Source: an uncultured Lachnospiraceae bacterium | GTDB taxonomy: Bacteria; Bacillota; Clostridia; Lachnospirales; Lachnospiraceae | DNA: 64,000 nucleotides | Assembly: GCA_910584725.1 (NCBI GenBank) | Contig: CAJUBE010000006.1 | Span: 75,794 to 139,793 of the forward strand | Direction of reading: 5' to 3' | The notes under the pieces: model-generated | Database searches by the model: none | Seen by the model: the letters and a program-made list of their open reading frames with translations, nothing else | Told to the model about the DNA's origin: nothing | Position numbers and translations under genes: made by a program | Part shown: in pieces, positions 1 to 8,383 of the stretch | How the letters are laid out: each line of letters opens with the position of its first letter | How positions within the stretch are numbered: position 1 is the first letter of the stretch

Positions 1-1173
1 ATCATCCCCTGGTTAAAGGAAAACTTCGACTATGAAGTCATCTGCGTGTGCGGCAACTGCGGGCAGGCGGAGGAGCTTGACGGTCTTGAGGAGCGCGCCC
101 TCTCAAGCGGCGCGTCCAAACTCTACATCGAGGATCTGACCGACGAGTTCTGCGACGACTTTATCATGCCCTGTGTACAGGCGCACGCTGTCTATGAAAA
201 CAAATACCTGCTGGGCACATCCATGGCAAGACCCGTGATCGCCAAGAAGTTAGTCGAGATTGCCCGCAAGGAGGGCGCTACCGCCATCTGCCACGGCGCT
301 ACCGGCAAGGGCAACGACCAGATCCGTTTCGAGCTGGGCATCAAGGCGCTTGCTCCCGACTTAAAGATCATTGCCGCATGGCGTAATGAAAAGTGGACCT
401 TAAACTCCCGCGAGGAGGAGATCGAATACTGCAAACAGCACGGCATCAACCTTCCCTTCTCCGCAGATTCCAGCTACAGCCGCGACCGCAACCTCTGGCA
501 CATCAGCCACGAGGGCTTAGAGCTGGAAGACCCTGCCAACGAGCCCAACTACGAGCACCTGCTTGTGCTCGGCACCACGCCGGAGAAGGCTCCCGAGGAA
601 GGCGAGTACGTGACCATGACCTTTGAGAAGGGCATCCCCACTTCCGTAAACGGCAAGAAGATGAAAGTTTCCGAAATTATCGCCACCTTGAACGAGCTGG
701 GCGGCAAGCACGGCATCGGCATCGTCGATATCGTGGAAAACCGCGTGGTCGGCATGAAGTCCCGCGGCGTGTACGAGACGCCCGGCGGCACCATCCTCTA
801 CGAAGCCCATCAACAGTTGGAAGAGCTGATTCTCGACCGCGACACCTACGCGCTCAAGGCTGACCTTGGCAATAAATTTGCTCAGGTGGTATACGAAGGC
901 AAGTGGTTCACTCCACTTCGCGAGGCGCTGCAGGCGTTCATCGAGTCCACACAGCGGTATGTGACCGGCGAAGTGAAATTCAAGCTCTACAAAGGCAACA
1001 TCATCAAGGCAGGCACCACCTCTCCGTACACGCTCTACAACGAGAGCATCGCCTCCTTCACCACCGGCGACCTCTACGACCACCACGACGCGGAGGGCTT
1101 CATCAACCTCTTCGGCTTATCCTGCAAGGTTCGCGCCATGAAGATGCAGGAGCAGGGGGAGAAGCTGCTCTGA
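1..1173 (+). CDS. argG: Argininosuccinate synthase, 5' end outside window (partial)
   Basis: The reading frame is open from base 1 to the TGA at 1171-1173, so the start and the ATP-binding N-terminal loop lie upstream of the window. The visible part contains ArgG family blocks: a GTSMARP segment, the ATP/citrulline-site block HGATGKGNDQ, and YSRDRNLWH. The enzyme joins citrulline and aspartate to argininosuccinate using ATP, the penultimate step of arginine synthesis, in the cytoplasm. About 390 residues are present of the usual 400 or so, so little is missing. A strong intrinsic terminator follows directly, so this is the last gene of its transcript. Identification is secure from the motifs. 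Confidence 0.96.
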   Translation: MIPWLKENFDYEVICVCGNCGQAEELDGLEERALSSGASKLYIEDLTDEFCDDFIMPCVQAHAVYENKYLLGTSMARPVIAKKLVEIARKEGATAICHGATGKGNDQIRFELGIKALAPDLKIIAAWRNEKWTLNSREEEIEYCKQHGINLPFSADSSYSRDRNLWHISHEGLELEDPANEPNYEHLLVLGTTPEKAPEEGEYVTMTFEKGIPTSVNGKKMKVSEIIATLNELGGKHGIGIVDIVENRVVGMKSRGVYETPGGTILYEAHQQLEELILDRDTYALKADLGNKFAQVVYEGKWFTPLREALQAFIESTQRYVTGEVKFKLYKGNIIKAGTTSPYTLYNESIASFTTGDLYDHHDAEGFINLFGLSCKVRAMKMQEQGEKLL

Positions 1174-1195
1174 TCTGAAAAATAGAATCATGGAA

Positions 1196-1250
1196 ACACC
1201 CCGCAGCACACTTTCAGAGTATGCCGCGGGGTGTTTTTTCCTTTTTTTTT
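1196..1250 (+). terminator. Intrinsic terminator of argG
   Basis: Perfect 9-bp stem ACACCCCGC (1196-1204) with GCGGGGTGT (1226-1234), followed by a long T-rich tract to about 1250. It lies 22 bases after the argG stop. Confidence 0.9.
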
Positions 1251-1302
1251 CTTCCCAAATGTGATATGATGTACGCGAAAGCAATGAGCAGTGCGCAGAC
1301 GG

Positions 1303-1465
1303 TAGATAAATGGAGCGGGGAGCTTGCTCACCGAAACATTTATCTAATTGGATGCATAGGGCGAATGCCCGCGAGCGAGGAAAATCGAAGATTTTTCGAG
1401 CTTGCACTGCGTTCTAAAGTGCATACACAATAGATAAATGGAGCAGAGAGTCTGCTCCCTGAAAC
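1303..1465. repeat. Two imperfect copies of a 35-bp element with internal hairpins
   Basis: Copy 1 (1303-1337) and copy 2 (1431-1465) both begin TAGATAAATGGAGC and end in GAAAC, with a small GAGC/GCTC hairpin inside. In copy 1 an outer pair AGATAAA (1304-1310)/TTTATCT (1339-1345) encloses that hairpin. The DNA between the copies holds short self-complementary stretches (GGGCGAATGCCC) and no convincing gene. Copy 2 runs into the first codons of an optional upstream start of the DUF1294 gene. The function is unknown. Confidence 0.55.
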
Positions 1466-1488
1466 GCAAAAGGGATTTTCTTGTACAC

Positions 1489-1782
1489 ATGAACGTAATT
1501 ACACTGATTACCATATATTTAGCAGTCATTAATTTTATAAGTTTCACCGTTATGGGAATAGATAAGCTCAAGGCGCGCAAGCGCGCATGGCGCATTCCGG
1601 AGTCCACGCTTTTTGTGCTCGCCATCATCGGCGGCAGCGTCGGCTCGATCATCGGAATGCACCTGTTCCGCCACAAGACGAGGCACTGGTATTTTCTGTA
1701 CGGGATGCCGGCCATCCTGCTGATCCAGATTCTGATTGTGGTGGCGCTGATTTCATCCCCGATTGAATTTATGATTCTCTGA
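1489..1782 (+). CDS. DUF1294 small membrane protein
   Basis: The protein has about 97 residues from the ATG at 1489. An in-frame ATG at 1438 would add 18 residues encoded by the repeat just upstream and has no ribosome binding site, so I prefer 1489, although its own upstream AAAGGG is rather far (about 14 bases). The sequence shows an N-terminal hydrophobic helix, a basic loop (DKLKARKRAWR-IPE), a glycine-rich second helix and a C-terminal third helix. The block IPESTLF...GGSVGSIIGM...HKT is typical of the DUF1294 family. Function is not known for the family. It stands alone between two terminators. Confidence 0.8.
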   Translation: MNVITLITIYLAVINFISFTVMGIDKLKARKRAWRIPESTLFVLAIIGGSVGSIIGMHLFRHKTRHWYFLYGMPAILLIQILIVVALISSPIEFMIL

Positions 1783-1804
1783 CCGGACAAATGTCGGAAA
1801 ATTT

Positions 1805-1836
1805 CCGAAAACCATTCGGTTTTTCGGGCATCTTTT
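1805..1836 (+). terminator. Terminator after the DUF1294 gene
   Basis: Stem CCGAAAACC (1805-1813) with GGTTTTTCGG (1818-1827) and a short T run (to 1836), 23 bases after the stop codon. A TATAAT box at 1841-1846 follows at once and probably belongs to the promoter of the next gene; no good -35 is visible. Confidence 0.6.
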
Positions 1837-1864
1837 AAAATATAATAATTATGGAGGGTTCTAT

Positions 1865-2641
1865 ATGCATATCGCGGTTTGTGATGATAATATTGCGGAC
1901 AGAAAACAGATGGAGCGGCTCCTCGGGCGCGCCTCCGACAGACGGCTCCACACGACAGGCGTGCTCTATATTGATTCCTACGGAAATGTGGAGGCGGTGT
2001 TACGTTCTCCCATGCTCTACGACGCCTTTTTCATCGACATGACGAACGGACCTGTGAACGGCTTCCAGCTTGCGAGAAAGCTGATCGACGCGGGTGTTGT
2101 GGCTCCTATTGTGCTGTGTATCTCCACCATCGACTACCCTTCCGTCATCGAGGCAGCTCTCGCCAAAGTGCCGGACGACGTCACGGAAGCCTCCAACCAC
2201 GATATCCTGCGCAGACAGCTCCAGAAACAGATTCTCTATCTGAACAAACCGATCAAGGTGAACGAACTGGATGAGATGCTGGATCACGCGCAGAGCCTAA
2301 AGGCAGAAACGATTCCCACCATAGAACTGCGCGGAGAGAAGGACACGCTCTATGTCCATGAGGATGAAATTCTCTACGCGGTGAAAAGCGGCAACTATCT
2401 CCATGTGGTGCTGACGGAGGAACGCTCCCTTGACATCTTAAGCACTCTGCCCAATCTCCACGCGCAGATTTCCATGTTCACCCATTTTGTTATGATTTCC
2501 GAGCACTGTTTAGTCAACATAACTTCCGTAGAAAAGGTTTCCATGTTAAAGCTTATTATGAAGGATGGGAAAACATTTTCCGTGTCGCCGCTGGAACTGC
2601 CCAAAGTAAAGAAGGCGCTCAGAGGAGAATGCCGCTCCTAA
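1865..2641 (+). CDS. LytTR-family response regulator
   Basis: The 258-residue protein has an N-terminal receiver domain (about 1-125) and a C-terminal LytTR DNA-binding domain (about 150-250). The acidic pair CDD at residues 6-8, a putative phospho-acceptor in FFIDM and the lysine in LNKPI near residue 137 are visible, so the receiver could be functional. LytTR proteins are AgrA/LytR-like transcription factors that bind direct repeats. GGAGGG at 1853-1858 supports the ATG at 1865. No histidine kinase gene is adjacent, so its partner is elsewhere. The last codons and the stop lie inside the first hairpin of a dispersed repeat (2624-2651). Confidence 0.88.
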   Translation: MHIAVCDDNIADRKQMERLLGRASDRRLHTTGVLYIDSYGNVEAVLRSPMLYDAFFIDMTNGPVNGFQLARKLIDAGVVAPIVLCISTIDYPSVIEAALAKVPDDVTEASNHDILRRQLQKQILYLNKPIKVNELDEMLDHAQSLKAETIPTIELRGEKDTLYVHEDEILYAVKSGNYLHVVLTEERSLDILSTLPNLHAQISMFTHFVMISEHCLVNITSVEKVSMLKLIMKDGKTFSVSPLELPKVKKALRGECRS

Positions 2642-2717
2642 GGCATTCTCCCGAGTGAGATTTAGTACTTCTTGGCGTCCCGTCCTATGGCGGGACGTCT
2701 TTAGAAGTACTTCTCAC
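2624..2717. repeat. Dispersed hairpin repeat, copy R1
   Basis: Hairpin A is GGAGAATGCC (2624-2633)/GGCATTCTCC (2642-2651). It is followed by a cruciform-like part whose outer arms are GTGAGA (2655-2660) plus AGTACTTCT and AGAAGTACTTCTCAC (2703-2717), with an inner GTCCCG/CGGGAC hairpin. It sits between convergent genes and probably ends transcription from both sides. Confidence 0.8.
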
Positions 2718-2721
2718 TCTG

Positions 2722-3558
2722 TTATAGGGTCACAATCACCCCGCCGTCGTTGGCATACATGCTGCTGACCCCGGCGGTGTCCATAACCAGAATCCGTTTA
2801 TAGGAGGCGCGCTTCTCCATCAGACTGCGCATATACGCCGCCCGCTCCGCACAGTTACAGTGGGTAATCATCAGCGTTCTCTCCTCCGGGTTCTCCACAT
2901 CGCCCACGATAAAGTCCGCCATCCGGGCAAGCGCCTTATTGATGCCGATCGCCTGTCCCTTCTGTTCAATGACGCCCCAGTTTCCCACCATCACAGGTTT
3001 GATATTTAAGGTAGATGCCACCAGTGCTTTCACACCGCTCAAACGTCCGTTCTTTCGGAGCGTTTCCAGATTATCCAGCACAAAGTAGGTGCGCATCTTC
3101 CGCTTAAAGGTCTCTACCGCCTTCACCGTCTCCTCAAAGCCAAGCCCCGCTTCCTTGCAGGCGATGATCTTTTCCACAAGCTGGGTCTCCCCGCAGCTTG
3201 CGGACTCGGAGTCCACCACATGAATCTTCTTCTCACCGTACTTTTCGCTGTAGAGGCTCCTGCCCAGCTCCGCGCTGTTATAGCTGCCGCTCAGATGGGA
3301 AGAAAGGGTCACCGCATAGATTTCATCCGCCCCGTCATGGTATGCCTCCCGGAATCTCTCCGGGGAAGGGCAGGACGATTTCGGGCACTGGGGGTAATCC
3401 GCCACCTTCTGCAAAAACTCCTTCTGATTAAAGTTCTCGTCGTCCTGAATGATATAATCGCCCACTTCCAGTCCCAGCGGAACGATCTCAAATCTGCTGT
3501 CATTTTTATATTCCACAGGCAGCTCACAGCAGCTGTCCACCACAATCTTATAACTCAT
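2722..3558 (-). CDS. DegV family protein (FakB-like fatty acid-binding)
   Basis: The 278-residue protein matches the full DegV (EDD) fold. Visible marks are an N-terminal VDS-C-ELP block, the serine/threonine-rich lipid-head pocket SSCPSPE near residue 61, the SSHLSGSYNSA block, VDSESAS, and the LRKNGRLSG and LNIKPVM blocks. In the studied members (FakB) the protein binds a fatty acid and presents it to the kinase FakA for phosphorylation; no fakA is in the window. It is a single gene, convergent with the LytTR regulator. A second DegV domain occurs in this window fused to a histidine kinase (33475-36168). Ligand is not predictable from sequence. Confidence 0.9.
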   Translation of the reverse strand: MSYKIVVDSCCELPVEYKNDSRFEIVPLGLEVGDYIIQDDENFNQKEFLQKVADYPQCPKSSCPSPERFREAYHDGADEIYAVTLSSHLSGSYNSAELGRSLYSEKYGEKKIHVVDSESASCGETQLVEKIIACKEAGLGFEETVKAVETFKRKMRTYFVLDNLETLRKNGRLSGVKALVASTLNIKPVMVGNWGVIEQKGQAIGINKALARMADFIVGDVENPEERTLMITHCNCAERAAYMRSLMEKRASYKRILVMDTAGVSSMYANDGGVIVTL

Positions 3559-3660
3559 AAAGCCTCCGCAACCGTTTCACATAGTATTTATTACTACTTA
3601 TACTATCATAGAATACCCCATTTTGTAAATCATAAAAATCGAGTGCCCATGCGCGGAGGC

Positions 3661-4794
3661 TCATAAGCTAAGACTGTCCAGAAACGACTGAATAAAGGGC
3701 AGCGCTGCCCCGACTGTAATATTGTGTCTGGGCATTTTACTGATCCGCAGAAAATCCCTCTCCTCTGAAAACGGCGTCATATCCCGTATTTTTTCATGCA
3801 GAAAAAGAATATCCTGCTCACACATATATTGGGCAAGATAACCGCCGAAGATAAAGTCCGTGTCAAAAATCAGATGGAGCATGTTGACCGCATCGGCAAG
3901 GTTGGTCAGATACGTCTCCCACCGCTCCGCATATGGCGTCTCATTATGCCTCACCCCTTCAAAAAATGCTTCCGGCGTCTCATCCGTATCGAGAAGGGCA
4001 GTCATAGACAGGAGCGTTTCCATACACCCCTGTCTGCCACAGTAACACCGTTTTCCTCCCGCTCTCATCTGCATATGCTCTATCGTTGCACTGTGACCAT
4101 GCTTTCCCGGCAAAATAACGCCCCGCGAGATAATTGCCGCCCCCAGATGCTTACTCAGGGAGAGATAAAAGGCATCCGTCAGTTCCGGGGATACCCACAG
4201 CTCCGAAATGGCTGCGCTGTCCGCATCGTGAATAAAACAACAGGGAAACGGAAGATGCTCAGAAAATGCCTCAATAGAAAGTCCCGTGCAGGAAAGGATT
4301 TCTCCGTATAGGATAGTCTTCCTGTCCGGCGTCGTCAGACCCTGCACGGCAAAGCCAATGCCCAAAATCTGCTCGTCTGCTATGGAAAGATCGTTCTTGA
4401 ATGCCAGAATCCCGGAACATACGGCTCTGAAATAGGATTCCTCATTTTGAAACGGAATTGTCTCAGCCTTACGACCGATCTTTTCCCCGTAAAGATCGAC
4501 CGCAATCATTTTTATTTCATCCTTCAGGATTTCCACACCAACACTGACACGATAGTCGGGAACAATCGCATAACCAGATGCCTTCCTGCCGACGAACTCC
4601 GTGTCTATCTGCCCGTCTTTGCGAATCAGCCCGCCCTCCTCCATGGCTGACAGATTTGTGGTGATGGTAGGTCTGCTAAGACGCAGGTCGTAGGCAATGT
4701 CCTGTTGTGAAACCTTTCTGTTCTCATAAATATATTGGTAAATCAGACTTCTATTATTCTGCTTAATCTGATTGGGCGTAATACTTTTCTTCAT
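3661..4794 (-). CDS. ROK-family transcriptional repressor
   Basis: The 377-residue protein has an N-terminal winged helix (about residues 10-70, KVSQQDIAYDLRLSRPTIT) and a ROK sugar-kinase-like domain. The ROK zinc motif is visible as CYCGRQGCMET. Family members (NagC, XylR) bind a sugar or sugar phosphate and release DNA. The gene is divergent from the SDR dehydrogenase locus at 5001 and the gap holds a perfect palindrome and a second imperfect copy, so it most likely represses that locus and itself. The ligand cannot be read from sequence. A kinase activity is unlikely in proteins with the DNA-binding domain, but not excluded. Confidence 0.9.
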   Translation of the reverse strand: MKKSITPNQIKQNNRSLIYQYIYENRKVSQQDIAYDLRLSRPTITTNLSAMEEGGLIRKDGQIDTEFVGRKASGYAIVPDYRVSVGVEILKDEIKMIAVDLYGEKIGRKAETIPFQNEESYFRAVCSGILAFKNDLSIADEQILGIGFAVQGLTTPDRKTILYGEILSCTGLSIEAFSEHLPFPCCFIHDADSAAISELWVSPELTDAFYLSLSKHLGAAIISRGVILPGKHGHSATIEHMQMRAGGKRCYCGRQGCMETLLSMTALLDTDETPEAFFEGVRHNETPYAERWETYLTNLADAVNMLHLIFDTDFIFGGYLAQYMCEQDILFLHEKIRDMTPFSEERDFLRISKMPRHNITVGAALPFIQSFLDSLSL

Positions 4795-4806
4795 AAATTC
4801 TCTCCC

Positions 4807-4831
4807 ATTTTGTAAATTAATTTTACAAAAT
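4807..4831. promoter_or_regulatory. Palindromic operator candidate O1 for the ROK repressor
   Basis: Perfect 10-bp inverted repeat ATTTTGTAAA-N5-TTTACAAAAT, centred 25 bases upstream of the ROK start codon. AT-rich palindromes of this kind are typical ROK (NagC/Mlc-like) targets. Assignment is by position and symmetry. Confidence 0.6.
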
Positions 4832-4914
4832 TATATCTTAACACATTCCGTCCGCCATTACCATGCAGCATTTTCTACAATTTAAATCGCACAATAATTG
4901 TCTATTATTACAGA

Positions 4915-4943
4915 TTGACTAATTTTATCGGTTCCTTTAATAT
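4915..4943 (+). promoter_or_regulatory. Promoter of the SDR locus
   Basis: TTGACT (4915-4920), 17-base spacer, TAATAT (4938-4943). A second -10-like TATAAT is at 4949-4954. The second operator candidate lies just downstream. Confidence 0.55.
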
Positions 4944-4951
4944 GTAAATAT

Positions 4952-4976
4952 AATTTGATAAATCATTTTACAAAAT
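4952..4976. promoter_or_regulatory. Operator candidate O2 for the ROK repressor
   Basis: The right arm TTTACAAAAT (4967-4976) is identical to that of O1; the left arm matches 7 of 10 with the same 5-base spacer. It lies between the SDR promoter and its ribosome binding site, a position suited to repression. Confidence 0.5.
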
Positions 4977-5000
4977 AATTTAATTAAAAGGAGGGTAATC

Positions 5001-5777
5001 ATGGGAATTATCGAAAAAATGAAACTTGACGGAAAAAAGGGATTTGTTACCGGCGGGGCGAGAGGCATCGGCAAGAGCACCGCTACCGCGTTTGCCGAGG
5101 CAGGCGCGGACATTGCGATCGTGGATCTCGACATTGACGAGGCGAAAAAGACAGCCGCGGAGCTTTCCGGCAGTACGGGCAGAAAAGTGATCGCAATCGG
5201 ATGCGACTGCACCAGCCCGGAACATGTGGACGCTATGGTACAGCAGGTCGTCGACGAGCTCGGCGGACTTGATTTCTGCCACAACAACGCCGGAATCTGT
5301 ATCAACGCCCCCGCCGAAGAAATGACTTACGACCAGTGGAACAAAGTGATCAACATCAATCTGAACGGCATATTCCTCACCGATATCGCAGCCGGAAAAT
5401 ATATGCTGGCACATGGCGGCGGTTCCATCATCAACACGGCTTCCATGTCTGCCCATATCGTCAACGTTCCCCAGCCCCAGTGCGCCTATAACGCCTCAAA
5501 GGCGGCCGTGATACAGCTCACGAAATCGCTGGCAATCGAATGGGCAAAGCGGGGTGTTCGCGTAAACAGCATCAGCCCCGGATATATCGGGACAGAGCTG
5601 ACGCTCAACTCTCCCACGCTGATCCCGCTGATCGAAAAGTGGAACGCGATGGCTCCGCTCGGAAGAATGGGAACCCCGGAGGAACTGCAGTCCATATGTG
5701 TCTATCTGGCGGGTGATACCAGTTCCTTTACCACAGGTTCCGACTTTATTGTCGACGGCGCATTTACCTGTTTTTGA
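5001..5777 (+). CDS. SDR-family NAD(P)-dependent dehydrogenase
   Basis: The 258-residue protein is a classical short-chain dehydrogenase. It has the dinucleotide motif TGGARGIG (about 17-24), NNAG, the catalytic serine in NTASMSA, the YNASK active-site pair, and the C-terminal block SPGYIGTEL. AAAAGGAGGG just before the ATG gives a strong start. By family it interconverts an alcohol and a ketone; the resemblance is to polyol (arabinitol, sorbitol, mannitol) dehydrogenases, but substrate is inferred only. Next to it are a GPH sugar transporter remnant and a HAD phosphatase, and opposite is a ROK repressor, which fits a sugar-alcohol utilization locus. Confidence 0.88.
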   Translation: MGIIEKMKLDGKKGFVTGGARGIGKSTATAFAEAGADIAIVDLDIDEAKKTAAELSGSTGRKVIAIGCDCTSPEHVDAMVQQVVDELGGLDFCHNNAGICINAPAEEMTYDQWNKVININLNGIFLTDIAAGKYMLAHGGGSIINTASMSAHIVNVPQPQCAYNASKAAVIQLTKSLAIEWAKRGVRVNSISPGYIGTELTLNSPTLIPLIEKWNAMAPLGRMGTPEELQSICVYLAGDTSSFTTGSDFIVDGAFTCF

Positions 5778-5801
5778 TAATCCGCAAGGTATTTCTGAAT
5801 A

Positions 5802-6786
5802 ATGGGGAAAGGTGGAAACCAAAAAACTATGAAAAAATGGGGACAGGGGCGGCCATATTTTCTTCTGGGCGCCGTCCCTTTCGCCGTCTTTACGTTTCTG
5901 ACATTTTATATTCCGAATTGGGACGCTAGCGGCAGACTGATCTGGGCATACGTGACTTACTGCTTACTCTGCACCGCCTACACCGTGGTCAATATCCCTC
6001 TCAACACAATCGTCCCGCGGCTGACCTCCGACATCCATGAAAGAGACATACTGGTCTCGACAAGAATGGTATGCGCACTGGTCGGAACCGCCATTGTCAT
6101 GACAATCACAGAACCACTTGTACGGTTCTTTGGTCAGGGAAATGAGGCGAAGGGCTACCTTCTCACCATGACCGTCTACGGGATTGCCGCCATGTTCATC
6201 TTCTTTTTAACGTTCGCAAGCACAGAGGAGGTTGTGCCGCCGACAATCAGCCAGAAGCATTCTTTCCGGCTTACCGATGCTGTTTTTACTTCCGGCTCTG
6301 GAAAAAAGATACAGCAAACGAAATCTTATGTTTTTCAGCATCGCTTTATACATAGCCGGCGATCTGCTGATCTTTGCCGGTAAAAATTCAGCCGCCTGCC
6401 TTCTGGTCGGTCTTGTCGTTACCGGGCTTGGCATCTACGGTATTTTTGGAATCACCTTCGCCATGCAGCCAGATGTCATAGATTACTCGGAATATAAGAA
6501 AAATGCAAGTGTGGCGGGTCTGATCGCCGCGTTTCAGGGATTTTTTGTCAAAGGCGGCATGGGGCTTACCAGCTTCGTCATCGGCGCTTTTTTGAAAAAC
6601 GGCGGATATGTTGCCAATGCGGTGCAGACGGAGAAATCTCTCGCTTATATCCAGATCTGCTTTATCTGGATTCCCATCGCTCTGTGCGCGCTGATTGCCG
6701 TCTGTACCTATTTTTATAAATTGGACAGTCTGCGCACGGAAATGACGTTGGAGCTGGACGCAAGACGCGAAAGCAGGAGGTCATGA
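5802..6786 (+). pseudogene. Decayed GPH-family sugar:cation symporter
   Basis: Two frames together give parts of a GPH (MelB-like) transporter. The first frame (5802 to about 6250) begins at the loop before the third membrane helix (KWGQGRPYFLLGA), so the N-terminal ~80 residues are missing, and runs to STEEVVPP in the central loop. The second frame (about 6268-6786, shifted +1) resumes at LPMLFLLPALEKRY and carries the last helices including MQPDVIDYSEY. A part of the central loop and helices 7-8 is also missing. The sum is about 330 residues of a usual 450. It is unlikely to transport. An active transporter for the locus must then be elsewhere, or the locus is decaying. Confidence 0.82.
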
Positions 6787-7457
6787 TGAGATACAAAGGC
6801 GCCATATTTGATATGGATGGTGTTCTCTTTGATACGGAGCGCATTTACCAGCAGACATGGCAGGAAATCGCCGCCGAAAGGGGACTTTCCCTTTCTGGCG
6901 GTTTCCTGCAGGCCGTTTCGGGAACAAACGGGGCACAGATGCGGCATGTCATCGAGGAATACTACCATGTTTCGGATGGCGCCCCCATTATCGAGCAATG
7001 TATGATGCGGATGAAGCAAAAACTCTCCGTACATGTTCCGATGAAAAAAGGGGTGCAGGAAATACTGGCATTTTTTCAGGAGCAGGGCATCGACATAGCT
7101 GTAGCCAGCAGCAGTTCTGCTTTGCGGATCGAATCAAACCTCCAAATTACCGGCATACGGGATTATTTTTCCAAAATCGTAAACGGGTCAGAAGTTACAC
7201 GCGGAAAGCCCACGCCGGATATTTTCCTGCTTGCGGCAAAAAGGCTGGGACACGCTCCGAATACATGTTCTGTATTTGAGGACAGCGTGAACGGCATAAC
7301 AGCCGGTCATGCGGCCGGCTGTTTTACGGTAATGGTTCCTGACCTGATCGCAGTGTCGCCTTCCATAAAACCTCTTTGCTCCGCCATATGCCAGGATCTG
7401 GGCGAAGCGGAAGAAAAGATACGCCGCCTGATAACAGAACACGAAATCATTCCATAA
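6786..7457 (+). CDS. HAD-superfamily phosphatase/phosphomutase (beta-PGM-like)
   Basis: The protein of about 223 residues shows HAD motif I as DMDGVLFDTE, motif II as ASSSS, the motif III lysine in RGKPTPD and motif IV as FEDSVNG. The alpha-helical cap between motifs I and II identifies subclass IA, which holds beta-phosphoglucomutases and sugar-phosphate phosphatases. AGGAGG precedes two ATG codons (6783 and 6786); the second has the better spacing. The gene follows the dead transporter directly and probably acts on the phosphorylated product of the same sugar pathway; that is inference. Confidence 0.85.
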   Translation: MRYKGAIFDMDGVLFDTERIYQQTWQEIAAERGLSLSGGFLQAVSGTNGAQMRHVIEEYYHVSDGAPIIEQCMMRMKQKLSVHVPMKKGVQEILAFFQEQGIDIAVASSSSALRIESNLQITGIRDYFSKIVNGSEVTRGKPTPDIFLLAAKRLGHAPNTCSVFEDSVNGITAGHAAGCFTVMVPDLIAVSPSIKPLCSAICQDLGEAEEKIRRLITEHEIIP

Positions 7458-7556
7458 GCTCTGCCAGCTAAATGGAATAGACTTTACACTTCCCCGCAAA
7501 ACCGCTATAATTATGATACCAATTAATAATCATATCAATTAAAAGGCGGTGAAAGA

Positions 7557-7709
7557 ATGGTAGCAGATATGGGAATGACAAATAAACAGTTTCAAGGTTT
7601 TATCCGACTTGCTTTAGGATGGCTTGAAAAGGCTTTGGAAGAATCGCCAGACAATAAAAATCTTCAGGCATTAATAGACATATTTCAATCCATGTTAGAA
7701 GATGACTAA
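7557..7709 (+). CDS. Small AT-rich hypothetical protein (50 aa)
   Basis: ATG at 7557 with AAAGGCGGTG upstream, stop TAA at 7707-7709. The product begins MVADMGMTNKQFQGF and is predicted to be alpha-helical, amphipathic and acidic at the C-terminus. I do not recognise a function; short proteins starting with TNKQF are common as hypotheticals in gut Firmicutes. Its base composition is clearly AT-richer than the neighbours on both sides, as is the DNA around 7495-7750, which suggests acquisition separately from the flanking genes. Confidence 0.6.
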   Translation: MVADMGMTNKQFQGFIRLALGWLEKALEESPDNKNLQALIDIFQSMLEDD

Positions 7710-7756
7710 AACGATAAAATAAGCAGAATGAAACTAATAAAACAGAAAGGCTGCAC

Positions 7757-8260
7757 ATGATCGCATTGCAGATAAAAAACATCAAACAATTCATGAACCA
7801 GTTTCTTGCCGGGGACGCCTTCGACTCCTTTTTGCTGGAGCAGGCCTCCATCAGCACCTACAACACCTTCACCATAGACGGTCGCGAAAACAGGGCGTTC
7901 TACACATCCGAAGAATGGGACGACGGGGAAACCAGACCCTACGAATTTTCACAGTGGAAAAAGATACGTCCTGTCTGTTTTGATCTGATCAAAGGGAAGC
8001 GCACGCCCGCGGCATTTCACTTTGTGCTGCATCTGATTCCCGAATACACGGCGTCCCTTCTGGAAAAGGGCGATACTGCCGTCACCCCGGATCAGGTAAA
8101 GGCATTTGTGCTCAACATAAAATATGACGGCACGTCCCTCACGCTCATCACCGGCACCGCTTTCCAAGCTTTTCTCATGGATAAGACGCCGGATGCGCTC
8201 TGGGACAGAGCCGTCAGACAATTTTTAAGCAAGCGGCAGATTGACTACAGCGAGATGTAA
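7757..8260 (+). CDS. DUF5721-like hypothetical protein
   Basis: The 167-residue soluble protein begins MIALQIKNIKQFMNQFL and contains FTIDGRENRAF near residue 38 and a PYEFSQWKKIRPVCF block. I recognise it as the conserved Lachnospiraceae family annotated DUF5721; no function is known and no catalytic motif is evident. AAAGG lies 6 bases before the ATG. It is convergent with the membrane protein at 8384, with repeat R2 between them. Confidence 0.65.
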   Translation: MIALQIKNIKQFMNQFLAGDAFDSFLLEQASISTYNTFTIDGRENRAFYTSEEWDDGETRPYEFSQWKKIRPVCFDLIKGKRTPAAFHFVLHLIPEYTASLLEKGDTAVTPDQVKAFVLNIKYDGTSLTLITGTAFQAFLMDKTPDALWDRAVRQFLSKRQIDYSEM

Positions 8261-8271
8261 GTCTGCCATGC

Positions 8272-8382
8272 GGAGAATGCCTGTATTTTGGGCATTCTCC
8301 TGTGTGAGAAAAGTCTGCAAAGCAGACTTAGTACTTCTTCGCGAAGCAGCCCTTGCTGCGAGTGATTAGAAGTACTTCTCAC
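8272..8382. repeat. Dispersed hairpin repeat, copy R2 (most complete)
   Basis: Hairpin A is GGAGAATGCC (8272-8281)/GGCATTCTCC (8291-8300). Part B has outer arms GTGAGA (8304-8309) plus AGTACTTCT against AGAAGTACTTCTCAC (8368-8382), with two inner hairpins, AGTCTGC-AAA-GCAGACT and GCAGC/GCTGC. It lies between convergent genes. Confidence 0.85.
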
Positions 8383-8383
8383 A

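Noticed and set aside
517..1086. Long minus-strand open frame opposite argG
   Set aside because: It lies entirely antisense to a well-conserved enzyme gene, has no ribosome binding site and no recognisable domain; it is a by-product of high G+C codon use.
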